DNA of 5,518 bases from Caryophanales bacterium UBA3835 (GCA_002392945.1 DGHZ01000007.1:1-5518); one strand, 5' to 3'; shown: positions 1 through 5,518, counted from the stretch's first letter. The notes: a model not told the origin generated them from the sequence alone. Numbers and translations: made by a program.

Positions 1-32
1 GTTGCATTTGAACGGTAAATTCACCGAGATAT

Positions 33-56
33 AAAAAAGACCAACATAGTTGGTCT
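33..56 (-). terminator. Rho-independent terminator of the membrane-protein gene, possibly bidirectional
   Basis: A perfect 8-bp inverted repeat, AGACCAAC (38-45) and GTTGGTCT (49-56), encloses a 3-base loop. Read on the minus strand it is followed by a run of T (complement of the A run at 33-37), the normal shape of an intrinsic terminator. It starts 17 bases after the stop codon of the gene ending at 74. Read on the plus strand it is followed by AATTTATTT, a weaker U tract, so it may also stop a converging plus-strand transcript from the left. Confidence 0.85.
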
Positions 57-73
57 AATTTATTTGGAAGTGA

Positions 74-1699
74 TTATTCAGCTTCTTTCTCTTTTTTCTT
101 TTCCGCAGCCATTTCTGCTTTAAGTTCTTTGATCCAGTTAACTTTTCCGACTTCACCTTGTTCAAGGTTATCTTTTTCCATAACTGCTTGAATGAGGTCT
201 TTACATCTTCTAACAGATAATCCGGATTTAACTTTAAACACTAATGGGATTTCCGCATACATCTCTTTATTAGAGGCATCTTGCACTGGAATAGTACTTC
301 CTTCATAATCTTTTGGATCTAAAGCGAAGTATAATTTGAGTGATTTACCAGCAACAGTGATTCTCACATACATTTTCTTATGTAAACGGAATGTATCGCC
401 AACGGCGGAAATACGAGATTTAACACCGTAACTAAGAATTTCATTCTTAAGTTCGTTATATAAATCATGTAATTCTTTATCGGATTTTAATAATCTTTCC
501 GCAAAGCCAATTCTTTCATATTTAGGAGCTTCTGGTTTACCTTCTTCAACTGGTTTTTTAACAAATAGAGGAACTGGTTCGCTTTTCACTACTGGAGCAG
601 GAGCTGGTTCAGGTTTTGGTTCTTCCTTAACTGGCTCAGGTACTGGCTCTGGTTTTGGTTCAGGTTTTGGCTCTGGTTTTGGCTCTTCCTTAGCTGGCTC
701 AGCTTTAGGAGCATCAACAACAACTGGAGCAGGAGCAGCAGGAGTAACTCCGTTAATACCGCCATTGAAATATTGGACAACAAGTGGTCCACCAAAGGTG
801 GCACCGGTAATAGTTTGATTACCAGCTGGTGCTTGTTGTGGTTTTTCTGGTTGGTTAGCGTTGTTACGAGCAATTTCGTCTCTAACAATATCTCTAACAA
901 CTTCTCTTAATAATGAAGCAAGGGAATTTTGATCTAAGCCGTTATTTGCAGCTGGAGAATTGTTAACATTAACATTAACTTGTTGAGCTGGCTCTGGTTC
1001 AACTTTCTTTTCTTCGGTTGGTTGTTCTTCCGCTGTTTCTTCTGGAATTGGCTCTGGTTCAACTGGAGCTTCTTCTTCAACAGGTTCAGCAATCACTACA
1101 GGTTCTTCAACTGTTGGAGCAGATAATTCTTCACCTTCTTCAACAATTTCAGGATCAGCAGCTTCTTCTGCTACTGGAGCAATAGCGAGTTCTGGATAAA
1201 CTTTGCGTTCACTTGCCCACGCTAAGCCTAAGGCGTAAGTGACATAAGTAACGATAACCCCAGCACTAGCAAAGAACATATAGAATATTCCAAGAATGAC
1301 ATTTTTAGCTTCACCAGATTGAATCATTGGCACATACATAACAGTACTAAATGTTAATAAGGCAACGATTGCAAATAAAGCAAATACCATCACAGGAATA
1401 AATGCTAAATATTTGAATCTCTTCTTTAAGCAAGAAACAACAATGCCAAGGACAAATGTCACTAACCAAATTCCAGATAAGGTTAACATAACAATTGACA
1501 AGGCAAGACCTAATCCTACACCACCATTGAATGGTAAGGCATACATCTCTCCAATTGATTTGAATAATTCTTTAAGTGCTGGACCAAATTCAAGATGAGC
1601 AAATACTGGAAATAAAATGAATAATGTAGTAAATGCAAGTAACAAGACAGCACTAACAGAAGTAAGTACAATTAATGTAATTTTACGACTCTTTTTCAT
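74..1699 (-). CDS. Four-helix membrane protein with Pro/Glu-rich cytoplasmic linker and C-terminal domain of unknown function
   Basis: The protein has 541 residues and its function is not known. The N-terminus is basic (MKKSRK) and is followed by about four membrane helices near residues 8-34, 59-90, 96-123 and 134-160. Basic loops (LKKRFK at 91-96, SERK at 163-166) follow the second and fourth helices, so the positive-inside rule puts both termini in the cytoplasm. Residues 178-238 are rich in Glu, Pro and Val. Residues 257-279 look like a short amphipathic helix, 290-320 are Gly/Asn-rich, and 331-375 are Pro/Glu/Lys repeats. A folded domain at about 396-515 mixes helices and strands, with motifs such as KNEILSYGVKSRIS (418-431) and GKSLKLYFALDP (451-462). 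I recall similar domains in uncharacterised Clostridia and Bacilli proteins. The last 20 residues are Lys/Glu-rich. The ATG at 1699 is preferred over the in-frame TTG at 1705, because AGGAG lies 10 bases before the ATG but only 4 before the TTG. The gene has its own promoter and terminator. Existence as a gene is very likely; function is open. Confidence 0.93.
   Translation of the reverse strand: MKKSRKITLIVLTSVSAVLLLAFTTLFILFPVFAHLEFGPALKELFKSIGEMYALPFNGGVGLGLALSIVMLTLSGIWLVTFVLGIVVSCLKKRFKYLAFIPVMVFALFAIVALLTFSTVMYVPMIQSGEAKNVILGIFYMFFASAGVIVTYVTYALGLAWASERKVYPELAIAPVAEEAADPEIVEEGEELSAPTVEEPVVIAEPVEEEAPVEPEPIPEETAEEQPTEEKKVEPEPAQQVNVNVNNSPAANNGLDQNSLASLLREVVRDIVRDEIARNNANQPEKPQQAPAGNQTITGATFGGPLVVQYFNGGINGVTPAAPAPVVVDAPKAEPAKEEPKPEPKPEPKPEPVPEPVKEEPKPEPAPAPVVKSEPVPLFVKKPVEEGKPEAPKYERIGFAERLLKSDKELHDLYNELKNEILSYGVKSRISAVGDTFRLHKKMYVRITVAGKSLKLYFALDPKDYEGSTIPVQDASNKEMYAEIPLVFKVKSGLSVRRCKDLIQAVMEKDNLEQGEVGKVNWIKELKAEMAAEKKKEKEAE
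593..691 (-). repeat. Pro-Glu-Pro-Lys coding repeat inside the membrane-protein gene
   Basis: This low-complexity tract encodes residues 337-369 of the membrane protein, with KPEP units in tandem followed by variants VPEP and KPEP. At DNA level the plus strand shows near-repeats of about 12 bases of the type GGTTTTGGCTCT or GGTTCAGGTTTT. Such a tract forms a stiff extended polypeptide. Its DNA repeats could change copy number by slippage without breaking the frame, because the units are multiples of three. Confidence 0.8.
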
Positions 1700-1709
1700 A
1701 GACAAAAAA

Positions 1710-1714
1710 CTCCT
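1710..1714 (-). promoter_or_regulatory. Ribosome binding site that sets the start of the membrane-protein gene
   Basis: The minus strand reads AGGAG here. It is 10 bases before the ATG at 1699 and 4 bases before an in-frame TTG at 1705. The usual spacing and the preference for ATG favour 1699; the two choices differ by only two residues. Confidence 0.75.
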
Positions 1715-1725
1715 ATCTATACTTA

Positions 1726-1753
1726 ATTATATACATATAGGCGTGTGTGTAAA
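1726..1753 (-). promoter_or_regulatory. Sigma-70/SigA-type promoter of the membrane-protein gene
   Basis: On the minus strand a -35 box TTTACA (1753-1748, five of six consensus bases) and a perfect -10 box TATAAT (1731-1726) are separated by 16 bases. Transcription would start near 1719, giving a leader of about 20 bases that contains the AGGAG ribosome binding site. This makes the membrane-protein gene a separate transcription unit from the mntP operon upstream. Confidence 0.8.
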
Positions 1754-1763
1754 GAAATTTTGG

Positions 1764-1806
1764 AAAAATAATGGGTTTTTTCGCAAATTTTATCGGAAAA
1801 AGCCCA
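1764..1806 (-). terminator. Rho-independent terminator of the mntP operon
   Basis: An 11-bp stem pairs 1772-1782 with 1796-1806, with one G-T wobble, around a 13-base loop. On the minus strand the stem ends in ACCCA and is followed by TTATTTTT, a U-rich tract. It begins 22 bases after the stop codon of the flavodoxin/ferredoxin gene, the last gene of the operon, and lies just upstream of the promoter of the next gene. The stem is AU-rich in its upper half, so its strength is moderate. Confidence 0.7.
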
Positions 1807-1828
1807 ATATTTGTATATTACTGATAAA

Positions 1829-2704
1829 TTATTTCTCTATTTGATTAAGGCGTTCACTTGCCTCTTTATAGTATCTGAGATAGCTCTTTTTGCAATATCT
1901 TTTGTGCTTATCTATCTCTTCAATTTCAGGCTCTTTAAACTTATATCTTCCATTCACTTTCCATAGCTGTAAGAAGCCACATGAGAAGGCATTAGTAGGA
2001 CAATTGAATGAGCAGCGTGCACATAACGTACAGTGCCATCCAAACTTGAATTTTCCATCTACATATTTGATGTTATTTAAAGGACAAGAGTTCACACATT
2101 TCATGCATTTAATACATTTCTTTTTCTTAATTCTAAGCATCTTCCCATATAAAGGGGCGTATAACTGTTCGATTCTTATAAGCCAAATTATGAAATGCAC
2201 TGATAGATGTTTTTTAAGCTTGTGAGGTTTATTCTCACTAAGATATTCCTTAACATCTAATTCAGATAAAGCAAGCATTGTCTTATACATTTCATAGGCG
2301 CGCTTTTCGGTATGTCTAAAGATCATGTTATAAGGCATTAAGTAATGGTATTCGCTTTCAATAACGAGATTTCTTCTTTTTAAAATACGAGCAACTTTAT
2401 AATCACTAGAATGGTTCAATGTCATATACTCACCACTCACCATAATGATAAATGCCGGCTTTTTAGCGGAAAGTTTAGCAATTCTTGTAGTAAATTTCCA
2501 AAGAACTTTAGGAGCATTAAAAGCGTGAATTGGGTAAGCAATACCTACTTTGTCATAGTTGGAAACATCTACTTTTTCTTCTTTGACATCTTCAACTTTA
2601 AATAAATCACATTCAATATGATGCTTTTTAGCTTCTTCAGCCCATTTCTTACAGACTAATTCAGTGTTACCAGTTCCAGAGAAGTAATATATTGCTATTT
2701 TCAT
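1829..2704 (-). CDS. EFR1-type flavodoxin plus 2[4Fe-4S] ferredoxin fusion protein
   Basis: This 291-residue protein is likely a cytoplasmic electron carrier or small oxidoreductase. The N-terminal part (about 1-150) is flavodoxin-like: strand IAIYYFS followed by the phosphate loop SGTGNTE (9-15) for FMN, then YPIHAFNAPK (57-66) where flavodoxins contact the flavin. The C-terminal part (about 195-245) has two 4Fe-4S ferredoxin motifs, CIKCMKCVNSCP with Cys 197, 200, 203 and 207, and CTLCARCSFNCP with Cys 225, 228, 231 and 235. All eight ligands are present. This order matches the EFR1 family of flavodoxin/ferredoxin fusions found mainly in anaerobic Bacillota. The redox partner is unknown. 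Its ATG is 2 bases after the stop of the upstream epimerase-like gene, and its ribosome binding site AGGGA (2715-2711), 6 bases before the ATG, lies inside that gene's end, so the two are translated from one mRNA. A terminator follows. Family is confident; physiological role is not. Confidence 0.93.
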   Translation of the reverse strand: MKIAIYYFSGTGNTELVCKKWAEEAKKHHIECDLFKVEDVKEEKVDVSNYDKVGIAYPIHAFNAPKVLWKFTTRIAKLSAKKPAFIIMVSGEYMTLNHSSDYKVARILKRRNLVIESEYHYLMPYNMIFRHTEKRAYEMYKTMLALSELDVKEYLSENKPHKLKKHLSVHFIIWLIRIEQLYAPLYGKMLRIKKKKCIKCMKCVNSCPLNNIKYVDGKFKFGWHCTLCARCSFNCPTNAFSCGFLQLWKVNGRYKFKEPEIEEIDKHKRYCKKSYLRYYKEASERLNQIEK

Positions 2705-2706
2705 AG

Positions 2707-4269
2707 TTATTCCCTAATTTTTTTATAGTGAGCGTTGAATTTATCATCAAAATAGTAATAATTGTCTTCATTTTGCTCGTGTCTATCATACCAAACTTGC
2801 GCATAAATTTTATCTTTTTTGCTTAAGCGGTCAAAATCCCAGACATGTTCTTTATAAGACACATTATACCAGTGACCACAATATAAAACTGTATGTGGGG
2901 AGGCAATAAATCTTTCGCCGTCTTGAGTCTCCCATTCTACTTTTTTAAAGATATCACCCATTTTAAATTCTTTAGTAATTAGTTTTCCACCATGAGCCTC
3001 AGCAACTTTTCTTAAATCATCAACCGAGAGTTCAGCTCTTGGTTTATCGATATCAAAGAAATGATTTAGTCTAGTTGGATGAGTTCTTAAATATTCATAA
3101 TCAACTTTATTACCTTCTAAATCTTTACCTTTACATAAAATATTGAAGTCATTCCACTTCTTTGGTAATTCTTCATATTTCTTGCTTCCACCAAAATAAG
3201 CAACCATTCTAGCTTCATCTTTATGCTTATACCAGTACATAGGTGCGTTATCATCTTTTAATAAAGGTTTAATAATAAATGCTTTAAGTAATTTTTTAGG
3301 AACAATACGTCCTAAAGAGAATAATTTATGGTCTTTAGCAACTTTATCCCAAAATTCATAAGCATTTTCTCCAACATAATGGAACATGCTATCTAGTTTA
3401 TCTCCATCCGAATACCATAACCCATGGAAATTCCTCACTGCGTTATAGTTAGGTTCAAAAAACTGAAAGAAATTAGCGCCTATCATCTTAAAACCTAATT
3501 CCATGGTTTCAAATCCAGTAATACGGCTTTTCTCTCCGCCTGTCAAATTAAAACAATGTTTCCAAAAGTTTTCGGTATTTAATTCACCTTTAACATCGGC
3601 TCTAATGATATTTCTATATAGGGTCGCACTAGTTCTTGCAGTAGACCATTCTAAAGGAGAATTCACACAAGTGTGAAACATTAATCCATCATCAATATTT
3701 TTAGCGAGCATCTTGTCATATAACATCGCGGTTTGTCTAATCACAGTCCAGTTAGTGATACTAGATTCTAAGACCATGAATTCTCCGCGCATCTTGGTTA
3801 AAGCATAAATGTCAAAAGGAGAAATTAATAATGGATCACCAACTTCTCCATATAAATGTTTGTCACATCTATCTCCATATAAGCCCACGGTAGAAGTGTG
3901 TATTAGTTTTGGTTGATGTTCTTTTATCTCTTCAATAGCTTCAACAAGCACTTTGACTCCAATTTCATTTGCCTCAATAGCGTGATCTGGGTGTTTATCG
4001 CTTTCTGGAGGGATAGCGGCTGCTAAATTAATAACATAGTCAGTATCTTTAATTAATTCTTTAACAATTTCTTTATTCGCTAATGAACCAATAAAGACTT
4101 TAACTTTATTTCTATATTTCTTATTGGCTTTTAAAATGGCTTTTGTGCCTTTTTTATCATGATCAAGAATTCGAATTTCTTCAACATAATCTTCGGGAAG
4201 CAAATAGGCAAAAAGTCTTTCGCCCATATTTCCACTTGCACCAGTAAGAGCAATTTTAATCTTTTTCAT
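2707..4269 (-). CDS. NAD-dependent epimerase/dehydratase-like protein with extra C-terminal region
   Basis: This 520-residue protein is an extended short-chain dehydrogenase/reductase. The Rossmann motif TGASGNMG (9-16) is followed by D36 at the end of strand 2, which favours NAD over NADP. The loop NLAAAIPP (81-88), S126 in HTSTVGLYG and the catalytic pair Y155/K159 in YALTK are all in place, so the active site looks intact. The substrate cannot be told; related proteins act on nucleotide sugars or other hydroxy/keto compounds. Family members are usually 300-350 residues, so about 180 C-terminal residues are extra. Of these, 414-470 resemble a treble-clef type domain that lacks zinc ligands, and 470-520 are rich in Trp, Tyr and Asp. 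No signal peptide or membrane helix is seen. The ATG at 4269 begins one base after the mntP stop codon. A modest ribosome binding site, AGGT at 4280-4277, is 7 bases upstream. Co-transcription with mntP and the EFR1-type gene is very likely. Confidence 0.92.
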   Translation of the reverse strand: MKKIKIALTGASGNMGERLFAYLLPEDYVEEIRILDHDKKGTKAILKANKKYRNKVKVFIGSLANKEIVKELIKDTDYVINLAAAIPPESDKHPDHAIEANEIGVKVLVEAIEEIKEHQPKLIHTSTVGLYGDRCDKHLYGEVGDPLLISPFDIYALTKMRGEFMVLESSITNWTVIRQTAMLYDKMLAKNIDDGLMFHTCVNSPLEWSTARTSATLYRNIIRADVKGELNTENFWKHCFNLTGGEKSRITGFETMELGFKMIGANFFQFFEPNYNAVRNFHGLWYSDGDKLDSMFHYVGENAYEFWDKVAKDHKLFSLGRIVPKKLLKAFIIKPLLKDDNAPMYWYKHKDEARMVAYFGGSKKYEELPKKWNDFNILCKGKDLEGNKVDYEYLRTHPTRLNHFFDIDKPRAELSVDDLRKVAEAHGGKLITKEFKMGDIFKKVEWETQDGERFIASPHTVLYCGHWYNVSYKEHVWDFDRLSKKDKIYAQVWYDRHEQNEDNYYYFDDKFNAHYKKIRE

Positions 4270-4270
4270 A

Positions 4271-4897
4271 TTAAATACCTAAATAATGAGATAACACCAC
4301 CCAAATCGCAAGAGTTAATAAAATACAGCCTCCGACAATTTGAGTAACCTCATATTTCCCTTTAAATAATTTAACAATCTGTTTTCCTAATATCACACCG
4401 ATAAAAGATAAAACAAATGTAATAACTAAAATAATTGATACATGTAACCAGATGGTAACATTATTCGACATATTGGAATGTAACGCTACTCCTGATGCTA
4501 ATGCATCAATCGCAGTCGCAACACCCATAATTAATACTTCTTTATAAGAGAATAATTTGGCTTTCTTATCTTCTAATGGTTTTCTTAATTCTTTTATACC
4601 TTCTAGTAGCATTTTTAAGCCAATGAAGATTAATAAAGCAAAGGCAAGCCAGGTAACAATTAACGCCATTACATTCGCGTATTTATTATTACCCACCGCT
4701 ACTTCAATAGCCTCTACTAGCCAATAGCCAATTAAAGGCATTACTGCTTGCATCACTCCAAATGTAGTGGCGATAAATAAAGCTTTCTTTTTATTAACAT
4801 CTTGATAAATAAGTCCATCCGTTATAGAAACCGCAAAAGCATCCATTGCTAGAGCAATTCCTAGAGAGATGACAAGCAAAATAATTTCTACACTCAT
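4271..4897 (-). CDS. mntP: MntP-family manganese efflux pump
   Basis: This 208-residue inner-membrane protein should export Mn(II) and protect the cell from manganese excess. It has about six membrane helices (near 3-24, 38-60, 76-97, 120-140, 149-171 and 185-204) in two related halves. Each half carries the family signature: AMDAFAVS with D19 and S24, and ATAIDALASG with D131 and S135; the aspartates sit where manganese-binding acidic residues lie in characterised MntP. Length is close to that of E. coli MntP. The start at 4897 gives the usual short N-terminus before the first signature, and an in-frame stop lies 12 bases further upstream, but no Shine-Dalgarno sequence is present. It is the first gene of the operon. 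Two overlapping inverted repeats cover its start codon. The 76-base upstream gap is too short for the manganese riboswitch found before many mntP genes, so repression at this dyad is a plausible replacement. Confidence 0.95.
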   Translation of the reverse strand: MSVEIILLVISLGIALAMDAFAVSITDGLIYQDVNKKKALFIATTFGVMQAVMPLIGYWLVEAIEVAVGNNKYANVMALIVTWLAFALLIFIGLKMLLEGIKELRKPLEDKKAKLFSYKEVLIMGVATAIDALASGVALHSNMSNNVTIWLHVSIILVITFVLSFIGVILGKQIVKLFKGKYEVTQIVGGCILLTLAIWVVLSHYLGI

Positions 4898-4914
4898 AAT
4901 CGATAACGATTATC
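4896..4914. promoter_or_regulatory. Overlapping inverted repeats at the mntP start, candidate operator
   Basis: ATAATCG (4896-4902) and CGATTAT (4907-4913) form a perfect 7-4-7 inverted repeat. A second perfect dyad, GATAA-CGA-TTATC (4902-4914), overlaps it. Together they cover the predicted mRNA start and the first bases of the mntP start codon. Sites of this size and AT-rich composition are typical of FUR-superfamily repressors (Fur, Zur, PerR), whose dimers often bind overlapping dyads. The repressor here is not known, and the sequence does not resemble the MntR consensus I recall. A weak RNA hairpin hiding the start codon is an alternative. Confidence 0.55.
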
Positions 4915-4915
4915 T

Positions 4916-4944
4916 ATTTTAGCAAACTAATAGAATAATGCACT
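4916..4944 (-). promoter_or_regulatory. Probable promoter of the mntP operon
   Basis: On the minus strand TAAAAT (4921-4916) fits a -10 box at five of six positions. At 17 bases spacing the -35 position holds AGTGCA (4944-4939), a poor match to consensus. Transcription would begin near 4909, giving a leader of only about 12 bases with no ribosome binding site. An alternative -10, GATAAT (4914-4909), lies inside the inverted repeats. The weak -35 lowers confidence and could mean that an activator is needed. Confidence 0.4.
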
Positions 4945-4967
4945 ATATATTTACTCTTCTATATAAT
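4939..4967 (+). promoter_or_regulatory. Promoter of the rightward dehydrogenase gene, predicting a leaderless mRNA
   Basis: A perfect -10 box TATAAT lies at 4962-4967 and the ATG begins at 4974, with six bases between. Transcription normally starts about seven bases after the -10, which falls on the A of the ATG. The -35 position at 17 bases spacing (4939-4944, TGCACT) is weak and is the same hexamer, read in the opposite direction, that the mntP promoter would use. A 7-bp direct repeat CTATATA occurs at 4943-4949 and 4959-4965. Confidence 0.5.
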
Positions 4968-4973
4968 AGACGT

Positions 4974-5518
4974 ATGAAATATGTTGTCTTATCTGGTGTC
5001 TCCGGGGGAATGGGACTCACCACATGTAAAAAGTTAATTGAAAATGGTTATCATGTTTTTGGTTTAGATATTAAAGCTCCAAAAGAAGAGATCAAAGAAT
5101 TAACATTTATCAAAACTGATTTAAGAGACTCTAAATCAATAGAAGCAAGTTATATAGAGATTAGCCGTAAAACCAAAGAAATAGATGCCATTATCTCGAT
5201 GGCGGGAATATATGACGTTAACTCTTTAGTGGAAATGTCTGAAGAAGCTTTTATAAGAATCTTTGATATTAATGTTTTTGCAATTTATAGATTAAATAAA
5301 ATTTATCTTCCTTTGCTAAAGGAAAGAGGCAAAGTCATTGTCGTATCTAGCGAATTAGCCCCATTAGATCCACTTCCTTTTACTGGAATATATGGCATTA
5401 CTAAATCCACAATAGAAAAATATGCTTATTCTTTAAGAATGGAACTTCAACTTTTAAATAAACAAGTGATTGTTATTCGTCCAGGGGCAGTTGATACAAC
5501 CTTATTAGACGATTCCAC
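4974..5518 (+). CDS. Classical short-chain dehydrogenase/reductase, 3' end beyond window
   Basis: The visible 181 codons encode the main part of a classical SDR (whole proteins are about 230-280 residues). The cofactor motif SGVSGGMG (7-14) stands in place of TGxxxGxG, and D32 after strand 2 suggests NAD preference. The usual NNAG motif is SMAG here (75-78). The catalytic set is complete: N100 in DINV, S126 (or S125) in VVSSE, and Y140/K144 in YGITK. RPGAVDT (169-175) is the PG motif near the nicotinamide. The substrate cannot be deduced. The ATG at 4974 gives the normal SDR N-terminus, with strand 1 starting at residue 3. An in-frame ATG at 4938 would add twelve residues but would place the -10 box inside the coding region. 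No Shine-Dalgarno sequence precedes either start. It is divergent from mntP and shares its control region; the frame is open to the window edge. Confidence 0.9.
   Translation, partial: MKYVVLSGVSGGMGLTTCKKLIENGYHVFGLDIKAPKEEIKELTFIKTDLRDSKSIEASYIEISRKTKEIDAIISMAGIYDVNSLVEMSEEAFIRIFDINVFAIYRLNKIYLPLLKERGKVIVVSSELAPLDPLPFTGIYGITKSTIEKYAYSLRMELQLLNKQVIVIRPGAVDTTLLDDS

Noticed and set aside
593..691. TonB-like periplasmic arm or CRISPR-like repeat
   Set aside because: The Pro/Glu/Lys repeats recall TonB, but the protein has four membrane helices and the arm is predicted to be cytoplasmic. No spacers separate the repeats, so it is not a CRISPR array.
589..900. Minus-strand open frame of 103 codons rich in Leu, Asn and Gln
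   Set aside because: It lies within the repeat and linker region of the membrane-protein gene in another frame. Its Leu/Gln/Asn bias is the frame-shifted reading of Pro/Glu codons, and it has no start signals.
1617..1844. Plus-strand open frame of 75 codons across the intergenic region
   Set aside because: It overlaps the start of the membrane-protein gene, its promoter and the operon terminator on the other strand, has no ribosome binding site, and its composition is unlike the real genes.
1890..2605. Two plus-strand open frames (1890-2225 and 2411-2605)
   Set aside because: Both are antisense to the EFR1-type gene, whose eight cluster cysteines and flavodoxin motif prove the minus-strand reading.
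4159..4347. Plus-strand open frame of 62 codons
   Set aside because: It is antisense across the junction of mntP and the epimerase-like gene, with no supporting start signal or recognisable motif.
4898..4973. yybP-ykoY type manganese riboswitch before mntP
   Set aside because: The whole divergent gap is 76 bases and the predicted mntP leader is about 12 bases. No paired stems or conserved loops of that riboswitch can be placed.
4938..4973. Upstream in-frame ATG at 4938 as start of the rightward dehydrogenase
   Set aside because: It would add twelve residues before the canonical SDR N-terminus, has no Shine-Dalgarno sequence, and would put the perfect TATAAT inside the gene. It remains a fallback if transcription starts further upstream.
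1..5518. Mobile elements, tRNA, rRNA or phage genes
   Set aside because: No transposase, integrase, terminal inverted repeats, target duplications or structural RNA genes are visible. The window reads as ordinary chromosomal genes.

Overview
This window is low-GC bacterial DNA that uses the standard genetic code (Trp is TGG, and all four complete genes end in TAA). The gene types fit a low-GC member of the Bacillota: an MntP manganese exporter, an EFR1-type flavodoxin/ferredoxin protein, and a membrane protein with a long Pro/Glu-rich linker. Codon and gene style suggest an anaerobic or gut lineage near Erysipelotrichia, Acholeplasma or RF39-like bacteria. That placement is inference, because no marker gene is present.

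Layout from left to right. Positions 1-37 may hold the last codons of a plus-strand gene. A hairpin terminator at 33-56 follows. A minus-strand gene (74-1699) encodes a four-helix membrane protein with a long Pro/Glu linker and a conserved-looking C-terminal cytoplasmic domain. It is a single-gene unit with its own good promoter (1726-1753), ribosome binding site and terminator. A second minus-strand terminator (1764-1806) ends a tight three-gene operon read from right to left: mntP (4271-4897), a 520-residue NAD-binding epimerase-like protein with an extra C-terminal region (2707-4269), and an EFR1-type flavodoxin plus 2[4Fe-4S] ferredoxin fusion (1829-2704). Gaps within the operon are only 1 and 2 bases. 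On the other side of a 76-base divergent promoter region, a classical short-chain dehydrogenase (4974 onward) runs rightward off the window.

The operon joins a metal exporter, a dinucleotide-binding protein and an iron-sulfur/flavin electron carrier, which suggests a metal or redox homeostasis unit. This is inference; no member besides MntP has a function that can be assigned firmly. The control region is the most unusual part. Two overlapping inverted repeats cover the mntP start codon, neither divergent gene has a Shine-Dalgarno sequence, and the -10 box of the rightward gene lies only six bases before its ATG, which predicts a leaderless mRNA. The other notable point is the C-terminal part of the epimerase-like protein, which resembles a treble-clef zinc-binding domain that has lost its metal ligands.
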